Shown here piece by piece: positions 52,600-61,902 of a stretch of DNA of 64,000 bases. This stretch comes from Polyangiaceae bacterium. GTDB lineage: Bacteria; Myxococcota_A; Polyangia; Polyangiales; Polyangiaceae. Every line of letters starts with the position of its first letter. The stretch's first letter is position 1. Location: the NCBI GenBank assembly GCA_025936115.1, contig JAICTZ010000013.1, positions 1 to 64,000 of the forward strand, read 5' to 3'. The notes below the pieces were generated by a model, which saw nothing but the letters and a program-made list of their open reading frames with translations, did no database searches and was not told where the DNA came from. A program made the translations under genes and the position numbers.

Positions 52600-53748
52600 T
52601 TGTCGCGACCCGTCGTGCGGTTGAAGAAGGATTTGGCGCGCTCGATCCGGCGTGGGCATCCGTGGGTCTACCGTGACGCCCTGGCGCCTGCGCCCGAGCT
52701 CGAGGACGGCGCCGTCGTCGAGGTGCTTGGCAAAGACGGACGCTTTCTCGGGATCGGATTTTGGGACCGGCGGTCGCCGATCGCCGCGCGGATGCTCGCG
52801 ACCGAGCGTGAGTTCGACCCGGTGCGCGGCGTCGCCGAACGGCTGGCGGCGGCGGCGACGCTGCGGCTCGCTCGCCTCGAGCTCGCGCAAACCAATGCGT
52901 TTCGCTGGGTGCACGGCGAAGCCGACCGTTTGCCAGGCGTGCATGTAGACGTTTACGGAGACGTGGCGACCGTGCGCTTCGACGGAGCCGGCGCGCGCGC
53001 TTTTTACGGCGATGTGGCGGCGCTGCTCGGCGCCGAGCAGCGCATTGGCGTCAAACGGGTGATCGACCGTGAAGCGCGCGGCGTAGCGGACGATCGCGTG
53101 GAAGTGCGTGAAAATGGCCTAATCTTCGCGGTCGATCTCGCGCACGGCCAAAAAGGCGGGCTGTTTCTCGATCAGCGCGAGAACCGCGCCGAGGTCGGAA
53201 GCCGCGCACGCGGGCGCCGCGTGCTGAACCTGTTCGGTTATACGGGCGGATTCTCGCTCTACGCGGCGGCTGGCGGCGCCACGCGCACCGATACCGTCGA
53301 TCAGGCGCGCCCCGCCATCGCCGCGGCGCGCCGCAACTTCGAGCGCAATGGGTTCTCGGTCGCCGACGAGCGCGCAGGCTTTCATGCCGTGGACGCGTTC
53401 GATTTTCTGGAACGAGCGCGACGCGACGGCGTGCGTTACGACCTCGTGATCTCCGATCCGCCGAGTTTTGCAAAGAATCGCGCCGGCCTCCCGCTCGCCC
53501 TCAAGGCGTACCGGCGGCTGCACACCCTCGCCGCAGCCGTGGTCGCTCCGGGCGGGCTCTTGTTCGCGGCGTCGTGCTCGAGTCAGGTCGGGCGCGCGGA
53601 GTTCGTCGCGAGCGTCGAAGCCGGTGCGCGCGCCGCGGGTCGGCACTTCACGCTCGAAGGCACGCGTGGCGCGGCGTTCGATCATCCGGTCGTGCCCGCG
53701 TTTCCCGAGGGCGAATACTTGAAGCTCGCGATCGGAGTCGTGCGCTGA
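52600..53748 (+). CDS. RlmI-like class-I rRNA (cytosine-C5) methyltransferase
   Basis: An N-terminal PUA domain (VRLKKDLARSIRRGHPWVYRDAL, GRFLGIGFWDRRSPIAARML) is followed by a SAM methyltransferase core: GQKGGLFLDQRENRAEV, RRVLNLFGYTGGFSLYAA (motif I), catalytic-loop YDLVISDPPSFAKN, and LLFAASCSSQVGRAEF with the catalytic-type Cys. This matches the RlmI/YccW family, which methylates 23S rRNA cytosine. The TTG at 52600 is chosen because the family starts close to the LKK motif; a TTG at 52555 is possible. An AT-rich stretch at 52489-52520 upstream is the likely promoter region. Confidence 0.88.
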   Translation: MSRPVVRLKKDLARSIRRGHPWVYRDALAPAPELEDGAVVEVLGKDGRFLGIGFWDRRSPIAARMLATEREFDPVRGVAERLAAAATLRLARLELAQTNAFRWVHGEADRLPGVHVDVYGDVATVRFDGAGARAFYGDVAALLGAEQRIGVKRVIDREARGVADDRVEVRENGLIFAVDLAHGQKGGLFLDQRENRAEVGSRARGRRVLNLFGYTGGFSLYAAAGGATRTDTVDQARPAIAAARRNFERNGFSVADERAGFHAVDAFDFLERARRDGVRYDLVISDPPSFAKNRAGLPLALKAYRRLHTLAAAVVAPGGLLFAASCSSQVGRAEFVASVEAGARAAGRHFTLEGTRGAAFDHPVVPAFPEGEYLKLAIGVVR

Positions 53749-53843
53749 GGGCTCCGGCCAAGCACGAAGTACTTACGGAAGCGAGCGAGGGGCGTAAGCT
53801 GCGCGATCCGCTTGCCCGCGTTACGGGAACCGCGCATGAGAGC

Positions 53844-54605
53844 TCAGCGACTGCTCGGTACCGCTTCGGAGCTCGCGACGCCTGGTTCCTGGCCTTCGCG
53901 GTAACGGATCTCGGACAGGCGCTGTCGCGTCGTGTCCGAGGGTTCCGCGGCGAGGCTCGAGAGCTGGGTGCCGAGATGGAGCACCTCGTTCGCGAGCTCG
54001 CGTAGTTCGGCGCGTGAATGCGAGCTCAAGGGGCCGAGCTCGCCCATGCGTCCGGCGATGGCCACGGCGTCCTCGAGCGAGCGCTGCAAGAGCAGGACGG
54101 CGCGCATGCCCGCGTCGAGCCACGCGAGGCGTGACTCACTGGCTCCCGAACGTCCGCGCGACCGAACGCGCGAGCGCAGCTGCCGCACGCTCCAGCGTTC
54201 GCGCTCGGCCTCTTCGAGCAGGCGCTCGCGCTCGTCGGCCGGCAGGCGCAAGACAGAAGCAATATGGCTCGCCGTGACGTGCGCGGCGTTGCGCAGCGTC
54301 GGCTGTTCGAACACGGCGACGTAAACCCCCACGGCCTCGTTCAGCGTGGATTTCCGGAACGGACAGTCGGGCCGCAGCGCCAGCCTCCGAATCGAGTTCG
54401 CCTTCTTGCGGCTCTGCTCGCGCCACGCGCGGGGGTCACCACCGAAGAACTCGCGCAAGATGAGCTCGCCCACGGCAAGCGTGCGTTCCATTCCCCGACG
54501 CTGGTTGATTTCTTGCAACTCGGCCACGAGCGGACCGAAAGCGTTCGATGCATCCCCTGCACGAGCCGGCTCCTCTTCACCACCACCAAGTCCGAATTTA
54601 TGCAT
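53844..54605 (-). CDS. Helical DNA-binding-like hypothetical protein (DUF1016-N/ParB-HTH-like)
   Basis: A 253-residue, mostly helical protein. The centre reads AHVTASHIASVLRLPADERERLLEEAERERWSVRQLRSRV, resembling the helix-turn-helix segment of ParB/KorB or the N-terminal domain of DUF1016 proteins, where a WSVRQL-like helix follows an SH-x-x-x-LL helix. The N-terminus has ERTLAVGELILREFFGGDPRAW. There are no catalytic residues, signal or membrane segment. The ATG at 54605 is preferred to one at 54671. It is a monocistronic gene between the rRNA methyltransferase and the BamB-like gene. The assignment is tentative. Confidence 0.55.
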   Translation of the reverse strand: MHKFGLGGGEEEPARAGDASNAFGPLVAELQEINQRRGMERTLAVGELILREFFGGDPRAWREQSRKKANSIRRLALRPDCPFRKSTLNEAVGVYVAVFEQPTLRNAAHVTASHIASVLRLPADERERLLEEAERERWSVRQLRSRVRSRGRSGASESRLAWLDAGMRAVLLLQRSLEDAVAIAGRMGELGPLSSHSRAELRELANEVLHLGTQLSSLAAEPSDTTRQRLSEIRYREGQEPGVASSEAVPSSR

Positions 54606-54748
54606 GCTGGCCACCCAACCCGCCAACGTGACCGGAAAAGACCCTCGACGTGTCCCCGGCGCGAGCCCCACTCTATCAAGTTCGAGTCGCGACGCAAGAC
54701 ACCGTTTTCGGCGCTCGGCCCGACGGTCTCCACCCCACGAGCGAACCG

Positions 54749-56020
54749 TCAGAGCGGCGTGCGATTCGGCTCGAAATGCGCGAGCGGTGGCGCGACCCTG
54801 AGCGCGAGCAGGGTCCCCGCGTTCGTGAGGACGAAGGCGCGCGTGCCCCTCGCAGCGGGCGTCATCGCCGACCCGTCCGCCAGATGAATGCCGTCGATCA
54901 GGTCACCACCGAGCGGCGAAAGCAGGAAGATCCCGAGACGCGTGGTCGACACCATCAGCGCGCCCGCGATCGCGACCGGCGCGGAAACCCCGCCGCTCGG
55001 GAGCGAGCGACGCCAGACCTCGGCGCCCGTTTCGGGATCGAGACCCCAGAGGCCGCTGGTTCCGCTCGAAGCGAGCAAGAGACGCCGCGCGGGCGATGGT
55101 GGCTCGGCGCGCGCCTCCTCGGTCCACAGCACGAGCTCGGAGACGCCGAGCACCCCCGTGTTCGACCAAACTTGAGAACCGGTCTCCGCGTCGAGCGCGT
55201 AGACGCCGCCCGCGTAGCTCGCAACGAAGACGACCGGACCCGTTTGCAGCGTGTCGGCAACGGGCGTCGTGTCCACGTCGAGGTAGCGTGGGGCTTCCCC
55301 GGTTTGAGCTTCGACCTCGGCCGCGAGATCCACGGGCTGCCAGCGTTCGGCGCCCGTCGCTGGATCGAAGGCGACGACGGTCCCGTCGCTGAACCCCGAG
55401 TAGATCTTGTCGCGAAAGAACGTGACGCCCGAGTAGCCGGCCACTTCCATGCCCATCGCGGGCGTGCGGTGCTGGTGCCAGCGGAGCTCGCCGTTCTTCG
55501 GATCGAGGGCGAGCACGGTGTCGTTGGCGTTGGCGACGAACAGCGTGCCGTTCGCGAGCACGGGCCTTCGACTGACCTCGGCGTTCGTCATGAAACGCCA
55601 GAGGAGCTGGCCATTTTTGGCGCGCACCTTGTAGAGCGCGCCGTCGTTCGAGCCGAAGTAGAGCACGTCTTCGCCCGGATCGTAGAGCGGGGCGCATTGG
55701 ACGAAGCCGAGCGTTTCGAAGCGCCAGAGCACGGTGCCGTCGTCGGCCCGCACGGCGTAGAGCCCGCGATCACTCGAGCCGACGAAGACGCGCATGCCGG
55801 CCGGATCGAGCTCCGGCTGACCGCGCTCGTAAGGTTCGCCCACGCGACGCGACGCGGCGAGCACCGTGCGCTCGTAAACGACGTGCATCGAGCCGTCGGG
55901 GCGCGTCACGAACGGCGGCAAATCCGGGTGAGCACCCGAGCGGATGGCGTCGCAACCCACGAGCCCGAGGGCGAGCCCCGCGCACGCGAGCGACCACGAG
56001 CGCCGCGCGGCGCGCGTCAC
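54749..56020 (-). CDS. bamB: BamB-like PQQ beta-propeller lipoprotein
   Basis: A 423-residue lipoprotein (LALGLVGC lipobox) with seven to eight propeller repeats of the PQQ type (LYAVRADDGTVLWRFETLG, LYKVRAKNGQLLWRFMT, VLALDPKNGELRWHQ, VVAFDPATGAERWQP, VYALDAETGSQVWSN, LWGLDPETGAEVWRR). Length and layout match BamB, the accessory lipoprotein of the outer-membrane beta-barrel assembly complex. It overlaps the YfgM-like gene by 4 bases (ATGA), an arrangement (yfgM-bamB) conserved in proteobacteria, which strengthens the call. A bamD-like gene lies 5 kb away. Confidence 0.85.
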   Translation of the reverse strand: MTRAARRSWSLACAGLALGLVGCDAIRSGAHPDLPPFVTRPDGSMHVVYERTVLAASRRVGEPYERGQPELDPAGMRVFVGSSDRGLYAVRADDGTVLWRFETLGFVQCAPLYDPGEDVLYFGSNDGALYKVRAKNGQLLWRFMTNAEVSRRPVLANGTLFVANANDTVLALDPKNGELRWHQHRTPAMGMEVAGYSGVTFFRDKIYSGFSDGTVVAFDPATGAERWQPVDLAAEVEAQTGEAPRYLDVDTTPVADTLQTGPVVFVASYAGGVYALDAETGSQVWSNTGVLGVSELVLWTEEARAEPPSPARRLLLASSGTSGLWGLDPETGAEVWRRSLPSGGVSAPVAIAGALMVSTTRLGIFLLSPLGGDLIDGIHLADGSAMTPAARGTRAFVLTNAGTLLALRVAPPLAHFEPNRTPL

Positions 56021-57093
56021 GGCTTGCCCGCGGGGGCGCCGGACGGCGCGGGTGCGGGCGGGTGCTCTTTGAGCTGACGCATGAGCTCCTCGATTTTTTC
56101 CTTCGAGAGCTGCATCTTGCCGTTCGCGGAGCCGGGGCCCGCCTGCGACTGTTCGGCGTTGCGCGACGGCATGGGCGGCACGGCGCTCGGATCGATGGTA
56201 GCGAGCAACTCGCGCGCCGCGGAGCTCACGTAGCTCGGCGGGTGCTCGGCACTCTCGTCCTTCGTCACCTTGTCGAGTGCCTTCTTGAGTAGATCCTTGG
56301 CGGCGTCGCGCTCGCCGGCGGCGAAAGCGAGACGCGCTTCTTGGAACAGTCCGAGCGCGGAGAACAAGGTCACATCGCTGTTTCCGAGCTCGTGAAAGGC
56401 TTTGCGCGCCACGTCCTTGTCGCCGAGTGCTTCGTGGGCGAGGCCCGTGCCCTCGAGCGCGCGGAGCCGTACGTCGCTGTCTTTTTGAGCGAGCGCGCTC
56501 TGCTTCACCTTGTCGTAGGTCGCGAGTGCGTCCTTGAATTGGCCGGAGTCGTAAAGCACGCCGGCGAGTCCGAGGTCGGCGAGCGTGCGCACGGCGTCGC
56601 TACCTGACGCGGCGCGGTAGCCGTCGGCGGCCGCTTTAAGCCGCGCGGCTTCGTCCTTGAAGTGCGGGCGCGCATCGTCGAGCCCCGTGCTCGGATCGAT
56701 GTCGGCCTCGTCCTCGTCGCCGACGCGTCCGAACTCGGCAGCGACGCCGACCATGAGCGAATCCGTGGCCTTGGCTTCGGTCTTGTGCTTGTGCGCCGAG
56801 TAGATTTGCCAGCCGATGCCGCCCGCGGCGCCCACGACGACCACCCACTGAATCACGTTGAGGTGCCGCTTCAGCCAGCCGGTCGCCGCGTGCGTGCCGC
56901 GCGCCAGAGCGTCGTCGACGAGCTCGCCGGCGCCGAGGTTGCGCTGCACGTTCGCGCGCCGCTGCTCGTGATCACGTCGCGCCTTGCGCTTCTGGGCGGC
57001 CTCTTCGCGGATGCGCTGATTGCGATCCTTGATGGCACGCGTTTCCTTGGGAGCGTCGGTGCCGGTGTCGGCGGGGTCTTGGTCCTCGGCCAC
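56017..57093 (-). CDS. YfgM-like TPR membrane protein
   Basis: A 358-residue protein: a charged cytoplasmic N-terminus with a basic coil (RIREEAAQKRKARRDHEQRR), one transmembrane helix near residues 80-100 (NVIQWVVVVGAAGGIGWQIYS), and a periplasmic TPR region (YRAASGSDAVRTLADLGLAG, LRALEGTGLAHEALGDKDV). A Pro-rich tail follows. This is the topology of YfgM, an inner-membrane protein that works with periplasmic chaperones and is encoded beside bamB. The longer N-terminus and tail differ from the E. coli form (about 206 residues). Confidence 0.8.
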   Translation of the reverse strand: MAEDQDPADTGTDAPKETRAIKDRNQRIREEAAQKRKARRDHEQRRANVQRNLGAGELVDDALARGTHAATGWLKRHLNVIQWVVVVGAAGGIGWQIYSAHKHKTEAKATDSLMVGVAAEFGRVGDEDEADIDPSTGLDDARPHFKDEAARLKAAADGYRAASGSDAVRTLADLGLAGVLYDSGQFKDALATYDKVKQSALAQKDSDVRLRALEGTGLAHEALGDKDVARKAFHELGNSDVTLFSALGLFQEARLAFAAGERDAAKDLLKKALDKVTKDESAEHPPSYVSSAARELLATIDPSAVPPMPSRNAEQSQAGPGSANGKMQLSKEKIEELMRQLKEHPPAPAPSGAPAGKP

Positions 57094-57158
57094 GGGCGGC
57101 GTCTATACCACAGGCCCCCCGCATGGCGTCGTGACGACATACGGGGCCATTTCCGGGC

Positions 57159-60100
57159 TCATGGCGCGTCCGTCGGCTTCCACGGCTCGGGCGGGGGCGG
57201 CGGCAGCTCGTCCGCGAGCGGCACGAAGGCGATGGCCTGGACCGAAACCCCCGTACTGGCGTACACGATGACCTCGGCGCTCACGCCCGGCCGCAGTCCA
57301 ACGGCGTCGGGGACGGTAGCCGCCACTTCGATCGGCTCGACGGCGGGCGGGATCGACAGCCGGACCCGGCGGTGTTCGTCGAGGGCCGGCACGCCGTGCT
57401 GCCGGACGGCTTTGCCGTCGCGATCGAAGCGGATCAGGTGCGAGCCGGAGCTCACGACGACCTCACCGGGCACGTTGCCGCTGCTCGTCGCGCGCACGAT
57501 TGCCCGGACGCCATGCCCGTTGCCGCCCGGCGGTACGACGACCTCGATCGCCTGCCCGAGATCGGCGTGCTGGCCGAGCTTGGCGAGATCGCGTGCTTTC
57601 GGCCCGCCGACGTGCTCGAGGATCTTGGCTTTGACGGCGAGCGCGAGCCCGCCGGGCAGCGGGTCGGGGACGCCGAGGAAACGACGAAGCGGCGCGGCGA
57701 GCTCCTCGTGCGCGCCGAGCGACACGAGCGCGCCCGCGAGCGCGACGCGCGTGCTCTGCAGGTGCTCCTCGCCGAGCGCTTTGAGCAGCGCGCCGTTCGC
57801 GCCGTCGTCGCCGATCGCGGCGAGTGTCTTCGCGACGTACGGCCGGAGGCGCACGTCCCCGAGCGACTGCACGAGCGGCCACACGGCGGCTTTGGGCTTG
57901 AGCTCGCCGAACACGCCGAGGATCTGACGCGAGCGCTCGAAATCGCGCTGATCGGGGTGACTCCACCAATCGACGAGCACGGCTTCCCCGCGTCGATCGC
58001 CCGCCTCGCCGAGCGCGAGCGCCGCGAGCCGCCGGAATTTCGCGTCATCGCCCGCGAGCAGCTCCGCGACGAGCGGCGCGCCCTGTCCGAGCCGCGTGAG
58101 CGCGAGCGCGGCCCACGCCTTGGCCTCGGCGTCCTCTTCACGCCCGAGCGCGAGCCTGAGCGCCGGTGCCGTCGCGGGCTTCTGCAGCTCGAAGAGCACC
58201 TCGGCGGCTTTGCGGCGCACGTTCACGTCCGCGTCTTCGAGGAGCTCGGCGACCTCGGGCGCGGCTTCGCCGTCGCCTGCGAGGGCTCGGCGAATGGCGG
58301 GCGGCCAGCCCTTGCCCTCGGCGCGCAGTCCCCCGAGCTCGTAGCGCCCGTGCGAGGCGCCGATCTCGCGCAGCTTGGTGCGCAGCGCGTCGCGATCGGA
58401 CGCGTGCGCCGCCGCGATGTCTCGTTTCTCGCCCGGATCGTCCTTCAGCTCGAAAAGCTGGCAGGCACCGACGCGCCGCGCGCAAACCAGTCGCTCGGAG
58501 CCTTCGGCGAGCAGCGCTTGGTCGTCGGTCTCGGCGTATGCGAAGCCGGGCCCCGCGGAAGTACGCTGCGCGAGCAGCGGCCCCAGATCCCGCCCGCGCA
58601 AGCGCGGCGGCCGTGGAATGTCGAGCGCCGCGAGCAAGGTCGGCAGCAGATCGACGAGCGCGACGGGCTCGGCGGCGCGGCCCGGTTTCACGGCGCCGTT
58701 CGCCCAGAAAATCAGCGGTACCCTCACCTGCTCCTCGTACACGCTCGTACCGTGGTAGCGCCCGCCGTGCTCGCCGAATTCCTCGCCGTGATCGGCCGTG
58801 ATGATCACGACGGCGCGCGGCCGAGCTCGCAGGAAGAGCGTCGCAATGCGGCCGAACGTCGCGTCGGCGTCGGCGATCTCGGAGTCGTAGCGATCGATGT
58901 CGCGATCGCCGAACGGATGCTCGGGGTGACTCTCGTACGGCTCGTGCGGGCCGAACAGGTGCACCCACGTGAATAGGCGCCGGTCGGCCGGCGCCGCGCT
59001 CAAGTAGCGCTCGACTTGGCCGACTCGCCGATCACCCTCGGCGAACTCGACCCAGCGATACTCGAAGTCGAGCGACGAAGCCTGGAATTTTTCGAAGCGC
59101 GCGGCGTCGATGAAAAAGACGGCCGGCGGGTAGAACGCCGCCGTGCGGTAACCGTACGTGCGTAGCAGGCCGGCCCAGGTGTCCGAATCGGCGCCCAGGC
59201 CCTGCAGCAAGAGCGGGCGCATGTATTTGCCCGTCATGAGCGAGGTCACGGCGTACGACGTGTGCGGCGTTGCCGTGTAGGCGTGCTCGAACAACATGCC
59301 TTCGTGCGCGAAGCGATCGATGTTCGGCGTGGTCGGGCGTGAGTAGCCGTAGGCGCCCACGTGATCGGCGCGCAGGGCATCGACGGTGACGAGCAGGATG
59401 TCGCGGCCCTGGAGATCGATGGCGCGCTCGCCGTTCGTCTTGGGCGCGCGCTCGAGGCACGTGCCCGGAGCGTCACATGACGGCGGTTCGGCGGCGGGCG
59501 GCGGAGCGACGAGCGCGGCGAGCTCGACGGCGAAGCGGCCGATGGGCGCCGCGTCGAGCAGCAGCAAACGGAAGTTGTCGAAGCGAGCGAGCCGCCGCGC
59601 CGAGACGGGCAGGAGCGCCACGCCGGCGACGGCGAGCACGAGCGGCGCGAGCCATGCACGCCATGCGGCGTTTCGCTCGTCTGGCTTCGCGAGCGCGAGC
59701 GCGACGAACGGCGCCGCGACCACGCACGCGAGCGCGAGCGCCAGGTGAAACGCGGGGTAGAGGCGCACGAGCACGAAGCGACTCACGAGCTCGAGCAGCA
59801 GGATTTTGACGGCGACGAGCAGCGCGAACGTGCTTGGTCGCTCGCGTGCGAGTCGGCGGAGCCACGGCAGCGCCAAGAACGTCGCGGTCCCGACCAGGAG
59901 CGAGACCACCAGCGCGAATCCACCACGCGTTCCAGCCGTCGCGAGGTGCCGCCCGCCGCCGACTCCCCAAGCCACGGCCCCGCCGGCCGCCGCCGCAACG
60001 AGCGCGAACGCGCGCCGCCCGCTCGCCCGCTCGTCGCGAAAGAGCACGTCGAGCCCCGCTCCGGCGAGCCCGAACACGAGCGCCACCGCGAGTAGCGTCG

Positions 60101-60236
60101 GCGCGAACAACGCGAGGCCCGTGTCCGCTTCCCAAATGCTCGCGACTTGCCGGTGCGAAAGTGCGAGCACGACGACGACCTCGCCGAAGACGAGCGCCGC
60201 GGCCGCGAGGACGGAGATGCCGAGCCGGCGGATCAC
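57159..60236 (-). CDS. Membrane sulfatase-fold (alkaline-phosphatase superfamily) protein with HEAT repeats
   Basis: A 1025-residue protein. About six transmembrane helices (1-240) precede an alkaline-phosphatase-superfamily domain (270-590). That domain has metal-binding DALRADHVGAYGYSRPTTPN, a nucleophile region TPHTSYAVTSLMTGKY in which Thr326 occupies the place of the sulfatase Cys/Ser, and TADHGEEFGEHGG. Then come HEAT-like repeats (680-880; EVAELLEDADVNVRRKAAEVL, ARRLAALALGEAGDRRGEAVL-like) and a beta-rich tail. Without Cys or Ser it cannot carry formylglycine, so it is more likely a phosphotransferase or phosphodiesterase-like enzyme. The membrane-plus-HEAT arrangement is found in several myxobacterial/planctomycete proteins; the substrate is unknown. 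Confidence 0.85.
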   Translation of the reverse strand: MIRRLGISVLAAAALVFGEVVVVLALSHRQVASIWEADTGLALFAPTLLAVALVFGLAGAGLDVLFRDERASGRRAFALVAAAAGGAVAWGVGGGRHLATAGTRGGFALVVSLLVGTATFLALPWLRRLARERPSTFALLVAVKILLLELVSRFVLVRLYPAFHLALALACVVAAPFVALALAKPDERNAAWRAWLAPLVLAVAGVALLPVSARRLARFDNFRLLLLDAAPIGRFAVELAALVAPPPAAEPPSCDAPGTCLERAPKTNGERAIDLQGRDILLVTVDALRADHVGAYGYSRPTTPNIDRFAHEGMLFEHAYTATPHTSYAVTSLMTGKYMRPLLLQGLGADSDTWAGLLRTYGYRTAAFYPPAVFFIDAARFEKFQASSLDFEYRWVEFAEGDRRVGQVERYLSAAPADRRLFTWVHLFGPHEPYESHPEHPFGDRDIDRYDSEIADADATFGRIATLFLRARPRAVVIITADHGEEFGEHGGRYHGTSVYEEQVRVPLIFWANGAVKPGRAAEPVALVDLLPTLLAALDIPRPPRLRGRDLGPLLAQRTSAGPGFAYAETDDQALLAEGSERLVCARRVGACQLFELKDDPGEKRDIAAAHASDRDALRTKLREIGASHGRYELGGLRAEGKGWPPAIRRALAGDGEAAPEVAELLEDADVNVRRKAAEVLFELQKPATAPALRLALGREEDAEAKAWAALALTRLGQGAPLVAELLAGDDAKFRRLAALALGEAGDRRGEAVLVDWWSHPDQRDFERSRQILGVFGELKPKAAVWPLVQSLGDVRLRPYVAKTLAAIGDDGANGALLKALGEEHLQSTRVALAGALVSLGAHEELAAPLRRFLGVPDPLPGGLALAVKAKILEHVGGPKARDLAKLGQHADLGQAIEVVVPPGGNGHGVRAIVRATSSGNVPGEVVVSSGSHLIRFDRDGKAVRQHGVPALDEHRRVRLSIPPAVEPIEVAATVPDAVGLRPGVSAEVIVYASTGVSVQAIAFVPLADELPPPPPEPWKPTDAP

Positions 60237-60383
60237 GCGTGAAGGTGCGCGGGCGCGCCCGAGACCGCTAAGCTCGAGTTGCGCGGTCTTAGAAAATCTC
60301 GCCGGTGCTCACGTGGCTCACGGTCTCGCGAGATGATCGTGATCTTTCCTTCCAAGGCCGCCAAACTCGAGGCTAGCCCCCGG

Positions 60384-60857
60384 TCACTTGAAGGTAATGT
60401 CGCCGATCTCGTAGCGGCGCGTCCCAGCCGGGAGCTGCACCACTACCTCGTCGCCGATGCTCTTGCCGATCAGGGCGCGAGCGAGCGGCGCCGAGACCGA
60501 AATCAGCCCTTGATTGATGTCGGCTTCGTCGGCACCGACGATTTGGTACTTGCTCTCTTCCTCGTTATCGAGGTTCGTGAGCGTCACCGTCGCGCCGAAG
60601 CGCACCCGATCGCCGCTGAGCTTCGTCGGATCGATGACTTCGGCTCGGGCGAGCTTGTCTTCGATGTCCTTGAGCCGCGCCTCGACCAGACCCTGGCGTT
60701 CCTTGGCCGCGTGGTACTCGGCGTTTTCGCTGAGATCGCCGTGCTCGCGCGCGATGCCGATTTCGCGCGAAATCTTGGGACGCTCTTCCTTGAGCCGGTG
60801 CAGCTCCTCGCGGAGCTTCTGCGCGCCCGCGGGCGTCATGGGAACCTTCTCGGTCAC
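60384..60857 (-). CDS. greA: Transcription elongation factor GreA
   Basis: Rescues backtracked RNA polymerase by stimulating transcript cleavage. The 157-residue protein begins with a coiled-coil ([46 protein letters not shown]) carrying the tip acidic residues ([12 protein letters not shown]), and ends with the FKBP-like domain ([20 protein letters not shown]). Complete, normal length, and monocistronic. It lies 147 bases from the divergently placed sulfatase-fold gene's 5' end; the two are read in the same direction. Confidence 0.97.
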   Translation of the reverse strand: MTEKVPMTPAGAQKLREELHRLKEERPKISREIGIAREHGDLSENAEYHAAKERQGLVEARLKDIEDKLARAEVIDPTKLSGDRVRFGATVTLTNLDNEEESKYQIVGADEADINQGLISVSAPLARALIGKSIGDEVVVQLPAGTRRYEIGDITFK

Positions 60858-61017
60858 ACCCGATGTTTACCCCCGAGGCGGGCTCGGCTGCTAGGGCAAA
60901 GCTTTGATCCGGAAGCGAGCGCGGGCAGCGTCGCGGCGAGTCCTCCTGAATTGGCCGTATTTTGCAGGGACACGGGCTTGCGTTCGCCACGCCGAGCGGG
61001 TAGCGAAGGCGCTGCCC

Positions 61018-61872
61018 ATGCGTCTCGTGCCCGTCTGCCCCGCGCTTCGTGCGCTCGCGCTGAGCCTCGCCGCGCTCGCTCCCCTCACCTGCGTCGGCTG
61101 CGCAGGCGAGGAGCGCGCACCGCTCAGCGCGCTCGAGTACGCAGAAAACGCCCGGACCAAGTACGAGCAAGGCCTGCGCGAGCTCGAGGCCGAAAACTGG
61201 GAAGGCGCGACGGAAGTCTTCAACGAATTGAAGAAGAAGTACGGCTATAGCCGCTATGCGCGGCTCGCCGAGCTGAGGCTCGCCGACGCCGATCTCGCTC
61301 AGGACAAGTACGCCGAAGCCGTCACGGGCTTCAAATCCTTCGTCCACGATTATCCGAACGATCCGGAGGTGCCGTACGCGCGCTACCGGGTCGCCAAGGC
61401 CCAGTACGAATCGGTGAGTCAGTCGGTGCTGATGCCGCCCCTCGAGGAGCGCGATCTCGCCGCCGTGAACGACGCGCTCGTGAGCATTCGCCAGTTTCTC
61501 ACCGACTATCCGACTTCGGTTTACTCCGATCAGCTCCGCTACATGCGCGCCGTGGTCGTCGGTTTGCTCGCGCGCCACGAGCTCTACGTCGCCCGTTTCT
61601 ACCTCGGTCGCGGCAAGTTCGACGCCGCAGTCGCACGTTGTGTGCACGCGCTCGATGCCTTCGATCATTCGGGCCTCGAGCCCGAAGCGATGGTGCTGCT
61701 CGGCGAGACGTACATGAAGCAAAAGCAGCGCGAAAAGGCGCGCGCCGTGTTTCAGCGCGTGCTCAAAGAATATCCAGCGAGCCCCTTCGCGGAGCCGGCA
61801 CGCCGCTTTCTGGTGGCGCTCGGGCCGGGGCCGGTCGCCCCCTCCGAGTCAGCCGCCTCTCGCGTGGACTAG
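61018..61872 (+). CDS. bamD: Outer-membrane assembly lipoprotein BamD
   Basis: A 284-residue lipoprotein (LTCVGCAG lipobox) of five TPR-like repeats, the fold of BamD/YfiO, an essential subunit of the beta-barrel assembly machine. Family landmarks include YEQGLRELEAENWEGATEVF, FKSFVHDYPNDPEVPYARYRVAKAQY, VNDALVSIRQFLTDYPTSVYSD, ELYVARFYLGRGKFDAAVAR and FQRVLKEYPASPFAEPA. The ATG at 61018 (GAAGG upstream) is chosen because the longer frame overlaps the greA 5' region and lacks a signal. A response-regulator gene follows after 30 bases. With the BamB/YfgM pair 5 kb away it forms a loose Bam neighbourhood. Confidence 0.93.
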   Translation: MRLVPVCPALRALALSLAALAPLTCVGCAGEERAPLSALEYAENARTKYEQGLRELEAENWEGATEVFNELKKKYGYSRYARLAELRLADADLAQDKYAEAVTGFKSFVHDYPNDPEVPYARYRVAKAQYESVSQSVLMPPLEERDLAAVNDALVSIRQFLTDYPTSVYSDQLRYMRAVVVGLLARHELYVARFYLGRGKFDAAVARCVHALDAFDHSGLEPEAMVLLGETYMKQKQREKARAVFQRVLKEYPASPFAEPARRFLVALGPGPVAPSESAASRVD

Positions 61873-61902
61873 CGCCCTTTCGCGCACTAGCCTCGTCGGT
61901 TG

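Noticed and set aside
54650..56077. A 475-codon plus-strand frame opposite the BamB-like gene
   Set aside because: Shadow of repetitive propeller codons; it shows no motif or signal.
57372..58976. A 534-codon plus-strand frame opposite the sulfatase-fold gene
   Set aside because: Antisense shadow; the HEAT repeats and sulfatase motifs are on the minus strand.
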